Part shown: positions 17,602 through 25,291 of the stretch, one piece after another
Layout: the number at the start of each line of letters is the position of its first letter
How positions within the stretch are numbered: position 1 is the stretch's first letter
Source: Erysipelotrichaceae bacterium
Lineage (GTDB): Bacteria; Bacillota_I; Bacilli_A; Erysipelotrichales; Erysipelotrichaceae
Direction: 5' to 3'
DNA: 53,952 nt
NCBI GenBank assembly: GCA_017442805.1
Contig: JAFRZA010000023.1
Location: 1-53,952 of the forward strand
The notes under the pieces: generated by a model
What the model was told of the DNA's origin: nothing
The model's database searches: none
Seen by the model: the letters and a program-made list of their open reading frames with translations, nothing else
Position numbers and translations under genes: made by a program

Positions 17602-18087
17602 CTATTTGGCTACCTTGGCGTATTCAATCAGTTCGGAATAAGTGTCCACCGTCAGATAATAGGTGCCCCTTCCGGAAGTCTTGATCTCATACTCATAGAG
17701 GTAATAGCTGCGCTCCAGCGGGAAGGTGACGACCGTCCGGCGCTTGGAGTTGACGACCTCGACCTGATTGGACAGCAGTCCCAGATCGGCACGGACGAAT
17801 TCGGCGACCCGGTTCTCCGCCTCGCTCTTGGTCACCTGCATGTTCTCCTTGGCGTAGTTGTTGACGGCGATGTAGCCGTAAACGCCCAGGCCAACCAGGA
17901 TAAGCAGGATGATGAACAGCTTGGTCAGAAAGCGCTTGACCCTGCGGCCGAAGCTGACGTGCTTGTCGTCCTTCAGCCGGGTCTTGGCCATGCTTCTGGC
18001 CTGCTTGACCGTTTCCTCGACGTACTGGACTTCCTCCGGCGTCGCGGTATCGCTGTTGTACTTCTTTACAATTTCGTTGAAATCCAT
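17602..18087 (-). CDS. Small single-span membrane protein, unknown function
   Basis: 161 residues, not recognised. MDFNEIVKKYN at 18087 was taken as the start because AGGAGG lies seven bases upstream; a longer frame begins inside the preceding gene. Residues about 1-50 are charged and helical, one transmembrane segment (KLFIILLILVGLGVYGYIAV) is at about residues 54-73, and the rest is a likely extracytoplasmic domain of about 85 residues. It is the last gene of the dnaB-dnaI-pfkA-pyk-peptidase string, 16 bases after the peptidase. Confidence 0.75.
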   Translation of the reverse strand: MDFNEIVKKYNSDTATPEEVQYVEETVKQARSMAKTRLKDDKHVSFGRRVKRFLTKLFIILLILVGLGVYGYIAVNNYAKENMQVTKSEAENRVAEFVRADLGLLSNQVEVVNSKRRTVVTFPLERSYYLYEYEIKTSGRGTYYLTVDTYSELIEYAKVAK

Positions 18088-18103
18088 GGAATTACCTCCT
18101 GAT

Positions 18104-19339
18104 TCAGAATACGAAGTCGCCGTCACGGAAGACGGGCACTTCACTGCCGTCCTCCCTGATGCCGGTGACCTTCATGTCGGCGGTGCCGAACATGAAGTCG
18201 ACATGGTTCATCGAGTCGTTGCCGCCCTTCTCATAGATCTCTTCCTGACTCATGTCCTCGCCGCCCCTGATGTTTTCCGGATAGCAGCGCCCCAGGGCCA
18301 GATGGCAGGAGGCGTTCTCGTCAAACAGGGTGTTGTAGAACAGGATGTTCATCAGCGAGATCGGTGAATGGTAGGAGATCAGGGCTACTTCGCCCAGATG
18401 GCGGCTGCCCTCATCACTGTTGAGCAGATCGCTGAGAGCTTCCTCTTCCCTGGCGGCGCCGTGGCTTTCCACTCTGCCGTCCTTGAACTCAAACCAGAAG
18501 TCCTCGATGACCTTGCCGTTATAGCTGAGAGGCTTGCTGGAAACGACCTTGCCGTCAACCCGGCTGCGCTCGGGCATACAGAAGACCTCTTCGGTAGGCA
18601 TGTTGGGGTTGAACTCCACGCCCTTGGTGCTGTAGCAGCTGCCGCCGGCCCAGTTGTGGTCCTTTACCAGACCGACATACAGGTCGGTGCCGATGCCATT
18701 TTCAAAGTGCAGGGTCCTGAAGTTGTATTCGTTGAGCATCCGGGCATGGCGGTCCAGTTCCTCATCATGGGCTTTCCATTCAGCGACCGGATCATTGTCC
18801 TCGTTGATCCTGACGGACTTAAGAATGGCCTGCGTCAGCCGGTCCACCGCTTCTTCAGCCGGCAGGTCCGGGAAGATTTTCCTGGCCCAGCCTTCGGAAG
18901 GCAGGGCGACGATGCTCCACTGACCGTGGTTGGCCATCGTATAGGCCGATAGCGGCTTCATCTTGGTGCGGGTCGCGATCGTTACCGTCTTGAGCTTTTC
19001 CGGATCGATGTCCTTCAGCAGTCCCGGAGTTGAGGAGCTGATGCTCAGGTAGCAGCACCCTCTCTTATGCTCGTATTCCCGTTTGTCATAGGCCCACTGG
19101 GGGATCTCGGCCAGTACCTCGGTAGCGACGTTTTCATAGTCCATCCTGGTGATGTTCTCATCGGACCAGTTTACCGTGACCTCGCCGGCTCCCGCCTTGT
19201 AGGCTTCCTCAACGCACAGTTCCACGAAGTGGTGATCGCGCACCTGCGCGCTGATCACCAGCAGCTGGCCCTTCTGGACGTTGACGCCGGAACAGACTGC
19301 CAGCCTGGCGTATTTCCGTAACAGTTCATCACTGATCAT
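18104..19339 (-). CDS. M29-family aminopeptidase
   Basis: Metal-dependent cytosolic aminopeptidase (AmpS/PepS/aminopeptidase T type) that trims N-terminal residues from peptides. 411 residues is the family length. Conserved features: EEVFCMPERSRVDG (metal-ligand Glu) near 250, HLGEVALI (Glu) near 316, HLALGRCY (His) near 345 and NHVDFMFGTADM (His/Asp) near 378-380. Its ATG overlaps the pyk stop by four bases (ATGA), so it is coupled to pyruvate kinase. Confidence 0.9.
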   Translation of the reverse strand: MISDELLRKYARLAVCSGVNVQKGQLLVISAQVRDHHFVELCVEEAYKAGAGEVTVNWSDENITRMDYENVATEVLAEIPQWAYDKREYEHKRGCCYLSISSSTPGLLKDIDPEKLKTVTIATRTKMKPLSAYTMANHGQWSIVALPSEGWARKIFPDLPAEEAVDRLTQAILKSVRINEDNDPVAEWKAHDEELDRHARMLNEYNFRTLHFENGIGTDLYVGLVKDHNWAGGSCYSTKGVEFNPNMPTEEVFCMPERSRVDGKVVSSKPLSYNGKVIEDFWFEFKDGRVESHGAAREEEALSDLLNSDEGSRHLGEVALISYHSPISLMNILFYNTLFDENASCHLALGRCYPENIRGGEDMSQEEIYEKGGNDSMNHVDFMFGTADMKVTGIREDGSEVPVFRDGDFVF

Positions 19340-20757
19340 TCTTCGGTAACCTCCGCAAAGCGCATGGTATTGGTGTTGCCGTGACCGGCGTGCCAGCCGG
19401 CGGTAATGATGTAGGTCGAGCCGACCGGCAGATGCATCTGTCTGGCGACCTGCTGAGCAGTGATGTCATAAAGGTCGGAGTCGATGATGTTGGGAGCGTA
19501 GCAGGGGTAGACGTTGGAGTACAGGCTCATCTTGCGGCAGGTCGACAGCGAGTTGGTAGCCGCGATGATCGGCGCTACCGGCTTGTACTTCATCAGACGC
19601 TTCGGCGTGCCTCCCGTCTCGGTGAAGGCCATGATGGCGGAGACGTTTTCCATGGTCAGACAGCTCTCGGCGACGGAAATGCCGATGGCGTCGGACATGC
19701 TTCTGGTGGAGTCGTCAATGGCCTTGTCCAGGTAACGGCGGTAGTTGTACTCTTCCTCGCATTCCTGGGCGATCATCGCCATGGTCTGCACGGCTTCGAC
19801 CGGATATTCGCCGGAGGCGCTCTCCGCCGATAACATGATGCAGTCGGTACCGTCGAAGATGGCGTTGGCGACGTCGGAGGCTTCGGCTCTGGTCGGTCTG
19901 GGGTTGGAGACCATGCTTTCCAGCATGTGGGTAGCGGTGATGACCGGCTTGCCCATCTTGTTGGCGGTGTTGATGATCTTCTTCTGGTACAGCGGTACCA
20001 GCTGCAGGGAGACTTCCACACCCAGATCGCCTCTGGCGACCATGACGCCGTCGGCCTCTTCCAGTATGGATACCAGGTTGTCGTAGCCTTCCTGGTTTTC
20101 GATCTTGGCGATTATTTCGATCTCATCGTGTCCTTCCTCATGAAGGATCTGTCTGATGGCCCTTACGTCTTCCACTCTTCTGACGAAGCTGGCGGCGATG
20201 AAGTCGACGTTGTTGCGGGCGCCGAAGCGGATGTCGGCGTCGTCCTTCTCGGAAACGAAGGGCATTGACAGCTTGACGTTGGGGACGTTGACGCCCTTGC
20301 GGGTCATGATCGGTCCGGAGTTGTATACTTCAGCCGTGAAGCCGTCCTGATCGACGTCAAGTACGGTAAGGGTAAGCTTGCCGTCGTTGATCAGTAAGCG
20401 GTTGCCGGCGGAAATGTCATCATATAATTCGGGACAGTTGATGTGGAAACGCTCGCGGTTGCCCACGACGTCTTCTCTCACCACTCTAACCTTGTCGCCT
20501 TTCTGGAATTCGACGCGGTCGTTTTCCATCTTGCCGGTGCGGATCTCCGGTCCCTTGGTGTCCAGCATGACACCGATGTGCCAGCCGTACTTGGCGTTGA
20601 GCGTCTTGACCAGCTTGATCTTCTTCAGATGGTCCTCGTGAGTACCGTGCGAGAAGTTCAGTCTCGCCATGTTCATGCCGGCCTCAGCCAGTTTGGTCAT
20701 CATTTCTTCATTATCGGAAGCAGGTCCGATGGTGCAGATGATCTTGGTTCTTCTCAT
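19336..20757 (-). CDS. pyk: Pyruvate kinase
   Basis: Last step of glycolysis: phosphoenolpyruvate + ADP to pyruvate + ATP, cytosolic. Start MRRTKIICTIGPASDNEE at 20757 with AAGGGGG seven bases upstream; a longer frame runs back into pfkA and was rejected. MLDTKGPEIRTG and the active-site MVARGDLGVEVSL, then the ATHMLESMVSNPRPTRAE signature are intact. 473 residues, i.e. without the extra PEP-utiliser-like C-terminal domain of Bacillus enzymes. It follows pfkA by 13 bases. Confidence 0.97.
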   Translation of the reverse strand: MRRTKIICTIGPASDNEEMMTKLAEAGMNMARLNFSHGTHEDHLKKIKLVKTLNAKYGWHIGVMLDTKGPEIRTGKMENDRVEFQKGDKVRVVREDVVGNRERFHINCPELYDDISAGNRLLINDGKLTLTVLDVDQDGFTAEVYNSGPIMTRKGVNVPNVKLSMPFVSEKDDADIRFGARNNVDFIAASFVRRVEDVRAIRQILHEEGHDEIEIIAKIENQEGYDNLVSILEEADGVMVARGDLGVEVSLQLVPLYQKKIINTANKMGKPVITATHMLESMVSNPRPTRAEASDVANAIFDGTDCIMLSAESASGEYPVEAVQTMAMIAQECEEEYNYRRYLDKAIDDSTRSMSDAIGISVAESCLTMENVSAIMAFTETGGTPKRLMKYKPVAPIIAATNSLSTCRKMSLYSNVYPCYAPNIIDSDLYDITAQQVARQMHLPVGSTYIITAGWHAGHGNTNTMRFAEVTEE

Positions 20758-20770
20758 ATGTCTGTCCCCC

Positions 20771-21733
20771 TTACGCAATTCTTTCCAGTACGCCGTACAG
20801 GTCGGGCTTAACCTGACGCGGATTGTCCAGAGCCTCAATGATGTCGGTGGCGATGATCTTTTCCTCGACCAGACCGACGCACATGCCGCTCTTGCCTTCG
20901 GCCAGCAGCTCAACGGCCTTGTCGCCGAGCCTGGTGGCCAGCAGACGGTCTTCCGGCACCGGCGAGCCGCCGCGCTGGATGTGACCCAGGATGGTAGCTC
21001 TTCCGGCGAAGGAAGTCAGATCGGAGATCTTCTGAGCCAGTTCGTGGACATCGACCAGCTTCTCGCTGACGATGACCAGGGCATGACGGCCCTTCTTGAC
21101 CTGATCCAGGTGGACCAGCTCGGCCATGACCTTGGCTTCGTCATAGCCCTGTTCCGGGGTGATGACGATCTCGGCGCCGGTACAGATGGCGCTGTACAGG
21201 GCCAAATCGCCGCAGTGGTTGCCCATGACTTCGACCACCGAGCAGCGGTGGTGGGAAGCCGAGGTGTCTCTCAGCTTGTCTACGCATTCCACGATGGTGT
21301 TTAAGGCCGTGTGGAAGCCGATGGTATATTCCGTTCCCGGGCAGTCGTTGTCGATGGTGCCGGGAAGTCCGATGCAGTTGATGCCTTTCTTACAGAGATC
21401 ATAGGCGCCGCGGTAGGTACCGTCACCGCCGATGACGACCAGGGAATCCATGCCGACCCGGCTCATCTGCTTGATGGCGATGTCCTGGACCGCGGATTCC
21501 CGGAAGCCGGGCATACGGGCCGTACCCAGGAAGGTGCCGCCGCGGAACATGATGTCCGAGACGCTGCTCCTTTCCAGCTTGACAAAATCGCCGCCGACCA
21601 ATCCCTTATAGCCGTCGTAAATGCCATAGACTTCAAAGCCTCTGGCCAGAGCACTTCTGGTAACCGCGCGGATCGCCGCGTTCATGCCGGGGGCGTCGCC
21701 GCCGCTGGTCAATACACCGATACATCTTGTCAT
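20771..21733 (-). CDS. pfkA: ATP-dependent 6-phosphofructokinase
   Basis: Commits fructose 6-phosphate to glycolysis using ATP. MTRCIGVLTSGGDAPGMNAA at 21733 is the start, with GGAAGAAGG upstream. GGDGTYRGA, GLPGTIDNDCPGT (catalytic Asp in TIDND) and HIQRGGSPVPEDR are the PfkA signature segments. GGDGT with Gly after Asp (GGDGTYRG) points to the ATP-dependent rather than pyrophosphate-dependent class. 320 residues. It lies 16 bases after dnaI, unusual company but clearly in one transcription unit. Confidence 0.97.
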   Translation of the reverse strand: MTRCIGVLTSGGDAPGMNAAIRAVTRSALARGFEVYGIYDGYKGLVGGDFVKLERSSVSDIMFRGGTFLGTARMPGFRESAVQDIAIKQMSRVGMDSLVVIGGDGTYRGAYDLCKKGINCIGLPGTIDNDCPGTEYTIGFHTALNTIVECVDKLRDTSASHHRCSVVEVMGNHCGDLALYSAICTGAEIVITPEQGYDEAKVMAELVHLDQVKKGRHALVIVSEKLVDVHELAQKISDLTSFAGRATILGHIQRGGSPVPEDRLLATRLGDKAVELLAEGKSGMCVGLVEEKIIATDIIEALDNPRQVKPDLYGVLERIA

Positions 21734-21749
21734 ATTAACAGCCTTCTTC

Positions 21750-22634
21750 CTAAATATTCCTGCGGGAAGTGCCGGCAATGGTCACTTCCATGCTTAACGC
21801 TCTGATTCTCTCAATGATCCTCAGCGCCTTGGTTTCGTCTTCCGCTGAAGAGGTGCCCATCATTCTCCTCTTCAGATCGTTCTGGGAAATGTTGCTGGTA
21901 AAGACGGTAAGTTTCTCATGTTCCATGCGGTAGTCCAGCACGGTGAAGAGAATGTCGTCCCGGAACCAGTCGGACATGTTCTCCGCTCCGATGTCATCCA
22001 GTACCAGCAGGTCAGCCTTCCGCATCCGGCTCACCCGCGAGCTGACATAGTCATCGACCTTGATGTTGTTGCGCAGGTCGCTGGCCAGCCTGGGCATGTT
22101 GACAAAGGCGACGGTCTTTCCCCTTTTAGCCAGGTAATTGGCGATGCAGGCCGCCAGGTAGGTCTTGCCGACCCCCAGGCCGCCATGGAAGTACAGTCCC
22201 TTCCGGCTTCCCCGGCGCAGCCAGTCCCTGACGATCTCGACCTTGCTGACGTAGCCGGCCGGCTCATTGGTAAGGTCGATCTTATCGATGTCATACTGCA
22301 GGGCCTTCTCGTTGAGATCGCACATCAGGTAGTTGCGGCGGTGTTCGGTCTTCTTCTGCCTTTGAGCCAGGTAGCGGCAGGGCTTCATGACCTCGCTGAG
22401 GCTCTGGGACAGTTCAATGCCGTAGCCCTTCAGCGGACGGTTACAGCTTTCCAGACCCGGACAGGCTTCGCAGATGTGCTTCTGATTAAGCCAGTTGCTG
22501 ACCTCGATGCCCTTAAGCTCCAGGTCATCAGCCAATAATCCCTTCTGGGCCAGCATGATCTTTACTTCGGGATCCTCCCTGAGCGCTTCACTGATCTTCA
22601 GAGGGGAAGCGGAATCATATTTAAGCTTTTCCAT
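21750..22634 (-). CDS. dnaI: Primosomal helicase loader DnaI
   Basis: AAA+ ATPase that loads the replicative helicase onto DNA with DnaB and DnaD in Bacillota. 294 residues. The N-terminal domain has HICEACPGLESC, a zinc-binding cysteine cluster that contacts the helicase. The ATPase domain has Walker A GGLGVGKTYLA near 152-162, Walker B LLVLDDIGAEN near 212-222, and sensor-type SNISQNDL. Its ATG overlaps the dnaB stop by one base (TAATG). Confidence 0.93.
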   Translation of the reverse strand: MEKLKYDSASPLKISEALREDPEVKIMLAQKGLLADDLELKGIEVSNWLNQKHICEACPGLESCNRPLKGYGIELSQSLSEVMKPCRYLAQRQKKTEHRRNYLMCDLNEKALQYDIDKIDLTNEPAGYVSKVEIVRDWLRRGSRKGLYFHGGLGVGKTYLAACIANYLAKRGKTVAFVNMPRLASDLRNNIKVDDYVSSRVSRMRKADLLVLDDIGAENMSDWFRDDILFTVLDYRMEHEKLTVFTSNISQNDLKRRMMGTSSAEDETKALRIIERIRALSMEVTIAGTSRRNI

Positions 22635-23773
22635 TATTTTTTCTCCTCTCCGAACAGTTTCCTTCTCAGTTCCTCGATATCCTGTTCTTCAACTTCCATT
22701 TCACTGGCGCTGAAGACCTGTTTTCTGCGTCCGCTCCCGGCGGCCGGAGCGTACTGGTTCAGCGCTTCCCTGGCCTTTTCGGCACTGTCGATGCCCTGAC
22801 GCATCAGCGTCGAGGCGATCTTCTCAATGTAGTTTCTGTCCAGGCGGTTATTGGTATTGTTTAATGTATAGTCAACCAGGACATTGATGACCTGGCGGGG
22901 CAGGCGGTATTCCACCATCAGGTTTTCCAGCATCTTCTTATCAGCCTGCGAGACCGGAGCCTGCTGGCGGTTCTGCAGCCAGGCGACCGGGCTGACGTCG
23001 AACTCGTTTTCCCCGGCGACGTAGTCCGCTTCCCGGCAGGCCAGACACTTCTTCCGCAGAAGTTCCAGATCCAGCTTGTCGTTTTTCACATCGACGCTGC
23101 GGCCGACCAGCTCGCGCATCTTTTCCGGGGCAATCGCGAAGACCGTGCCCAGCCGGCCGATGGCTTCCATGTTTTCCGTTGTCCTCAGGGAAACCGGGAA
23201 GATCAGCGGGGTGGTGTCCCTGACGAAGCGGCCATAGTCAAAGTCGATTTCAACATCGCCGACCACGCCGGGCTTTCTGATCTTCTGATAGCGGTCCTCG
23301 TCCTGCTGATTCCAAACGCTCATGATCTGAGGATCAAAGCGGTGGGAAACGTCTTCATAGTCGCTTTGGTCAACGGCTGAGGGCAGGTAGGTGCGCCGGC
23401 TGATCTCATACTGTTTCTCGCCGACGCTGCCCAGATACATGCGGCTGTAGACCTCGTGCTCAAGAAACTGCCGGACGGAAAGCGGCGACTTTACCAGAAA
23501 CAGGTAGCCGTCTTCGTTCTTCAGCGTCTTCAGCAGTTCGTATTTCTCCAGCACGGTAATGGTTTCTTCCAGTTCGTTGATGTTCAGATGCGCCAGGGTG
23601 CACAGCCTTTCCAGGGTGCAGTCCAGCCGGTTTTCCCTCTCCATCAACAGCTGCAGGTACAGGCTGGAAGCCCGCTTGCCGATCAGCGGCAGATAAAAGA
23701 CGCTGATGCTCTTAACGTAATCAGCACTGATGGGTTCACAGCTGTCAACGATGTATCGGTTACGACCTTCCAT
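22634..23773 (-). CDS. dnaB: Replication initiation/membrane attachment protein DnaB
   Basis: Bacillota DnaB (not the helicase) recruits the helicase-DnaI complex to origins and stalled forks. 379 residues. The N-terminal winged-helix region (PISADYVKSISVFYLPLIG, LTLAHLNINELEETI-type) is followed by a DnaD/DnaB-type C-terminal domain at about 285-345 (MVEYRLPRQVINVLVDYTLNN). Start chosen at 23773; the SD (GGACGG) is about eleven bases away and weak. A TG-extended TAGAAT box lies at 23816-23824. Confidence 0.88.
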   Translation of the reverse strand: MEGRNRYIVDSCEPISADYVKSISVFYLPLIGKRASSLYLQLLMERENRLDCTLERLCTLAHLNINELEETITVLEKYELLKTLKNEDGYLFLVKSPLSVRQFLEHEVYSRMYLGSVGEKQYEISRRTYLPSAVDQSDYEDVSHRFDPQIMSVWNQQDEDRYQKIRKPGVVGDVEIDFDYGRFVRDTTPLIFPVSLRTTENMEAIGRLGTVFAIAPEKMRELVGRSVDVKNDKLDLELLRKKCLACREADYVAGENEFDVSPVAWLQNRQQAPVSQADKKMLENLMVEYRLPRQVINVLVDYTLNNTNNRLDRNYIEKIASTLMRQGIDSAEKAREALNQYAPAAGSGRRKQVFSASEMEVEEQDIEELRRKLFGEEKK

Positions 23774-23815
23774 GTAAATGTCCCGTCCTGTAAAAATTCG
23801 ATATTATGCAAGTTT

Positions 23816-23824
23816 ATTCTAGCA
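23816..23824 (-). promoter_or_regulatory. Extended -10 promoter for the dnaB-dnaI-pfkA-pyk operon
   Basis: On the minus strand TG, one base, TAGAAT (23824-23816), about 43 bases before the dnaB start codon. No good -35. A TTGACCGC octamer read on the plus strand (23829-23836) abuts the upstream side; a second copy lies at 23859-23866. Confidence 0.45.
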
Positions 23825-23843
23825 CAATTTGACCGCCGCTGAT

Positions 23844-23881
23844 GAAAAACAGTGAAGATTGACCGCAGGTTTCTTCACTGT
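23844..23881 (-). terminator. Terminator after mutM-coaE
   Basis: Ten-base-pair stem with arms 23849-23858 and 23872-23881 (ACAGTGAAGA/TCTTCACTGT), 13-base loop and a U-rich tail on the minus strand. Confidence 0.8.
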
Positions 23882-23899
23882 TTCGTGTCGGCTTTTTAC

Positions 23900-25291
23900 T
23901 TAATAGGAGGGCAGACGGTTCAGGAAGCGCTCCACGCTCTGCTGCAGTTTCTCAAGCGTGGCGTTGTTGGCAATGGAACCATCGCATCTGTCCAGCTTTT
24001 CCGTTACGCTCATCTGGGCACTCAGGCGCTCACGGACCTGTTCAGGAGTCATGGAGCGGTTCTTCTTCAATCTGTCATACAGAACTTTTTCATCGGCGTA
24101 GACCAGCAGGCTGTAATCGAAGTAACGGTCCCAGCCGGCTTCAAACAGCAGCGGCACTTCGACGAAGAGATAACTCTCCGCTTCGTTTTCGCTGATCCAC
24201 TGCCGGATCCTCTTCATGATCTGACCGTGCAGGTACTGCTCGACCTGCCGGCGGTCGGATTCATCGCTGAAGATCCTTGAGGCAATGTACTTTCTGTCCA
24301 GCTGCTCAGCCGGGCAGTCAAGGATCTCTGCCAGTCTTTTCAGCGTCTCAGGCTCTTCAAGCAGCCGGGAATTGATCTCATCGCAGCTGGCTACCGGATA
24401 ACCCTTGCGGCGCAGGCAGGCGCAGACTTCCGACTTGCCGGAACCGATGCTGCCGGTAAGGGCGATCACGATTGGTTCCTTCTTCTGGCACCGTGGACAG
24501 TAATAGGTTCCCCGGCCGTTGACCCGGGTCTTTTCAATCGGCGTGCCGCAGATCCGGCACTCTTCCTTTTCCCGCGACTGAACATAGAGGTTCTGCTGGA
24601 ACAGTCCGGTAACGCCCAGCGAAGACGTATAGGAGCGGATGGTCGTTCCGCCCTGCTGGATGGCTTCAGCCAGAATGCGGGCGGTATGATGGATTATCTC
24701 CTCCCACTTCTGCTCGCTGATGAAGCCGGCGGGTCTCAGCGGGTCAAGATGACAGGCGAAACAGATCTCGTTGGCGTAGATGTTGCCGATGCCGGCGATC
24801 ATCTGCTGATCCAGCAGCTGGCTCTTGATGGCGGTATGGCTGTCGCGGCAGTACTTCTTAAGATACTGCGGGGTGAGGTTTTCATCAAAGGGCTCCTTCC
24901 CCAGCTTTTCCAGGCATTGGGGACACTCGCCTTTTTCATAGAGATAGAACCGTCCGAACTTGCGGACGTCGTTATAGTGCAGCTCGCCGTTATCCAGCCT
25001 GATGATCAGATGGGTATGCTTATAGGGCTGGGTCTCTTCATGGAAGTAATAGAACTTTCCTTCCATCCGCAGATGCGCGATCAGCAGATAATCGGTCAGA
25101 GTAAATAAGAGAAACTTGCCCCGGCGGCCGTAGCTTTCGATCTTCTGGCCTTTCAGACCGTCAGAAAACTCCTCAGGGGTCTTATTGGCGAGAATGCGGG
25201 GGTAGATGACGCTGACGCCCGTGATCTCCGGATGGCCCATCTGTTTTTCCAGGGTAGCGATGACGGTCTGTACTTCCGGTAATTCAGGCAT
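23900..25291 (-). CDS. mutM-coaE: Fused formamidopyrimidine-DNA glycosylase and dephospho-CoA kinase
   Basis: One 463-residue frame joining two enzymes. Residues 1-271 are MutM/Fpg: catalytic Pro2-Glu3 in MPELPEVQT, the RRGKFL lysine near 57, MIAGIGNIYANE, and the zinc finger Cys 245, 248, 265, 268 with Arg260; it excises 8-oxoguanine. Residues 275-463 are CoaE: P-loop GSIGSGKS (280-287), SCDEI, and FVEVPLLFEAGW, the last step of CoA synthesis. No stop separates them; the linker is only QKKEP. A GTG at 24469 with an AAGAAGGA seven to eight bases upstream could start a free CoaE. The ATG abuts the polA stop directly. Confidence 0.93.
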   Translation of the reverse strand: MPELPEVQTVIATLEKQMGHPEITGVSVIYPRILANKTPEEFSDGLKGQKIESYGRRGKFLLFTLTDYLLIAHLRMEGKFYYFHEETQPYKHTHLIIRLDNGELHYNDVRKFGRFYLYEKGECPQCLEKLGKEPFDENLTPQYLKKYCRDSHTAIKSQLLDQQMIAGIGNIYANEICFACHLDPLRPAGFISEQKWEEIIHHTARILAEAIQQGGTTIRSYTSSLGVTGLFQQNLYVQSREKEECRICGTPIEKTRVNGRGTYYCPRCQKKEPIVIALTGSIGSGKSEVCACLRRKGYPVASCDEINSRLLEEPETLKRLAEILDCPAEQLDRKYIASRIFSDESDRRQVEQYLHGQIMKRIRQWISENEAESYLFVEVPLLFEAGWDRYFDYSLLVYADEKVLYDRLKKNRSMTPEQVRERLSAQMSVTEKLDRCDGSIANNATLEKLQQSVERFLNRLPSY

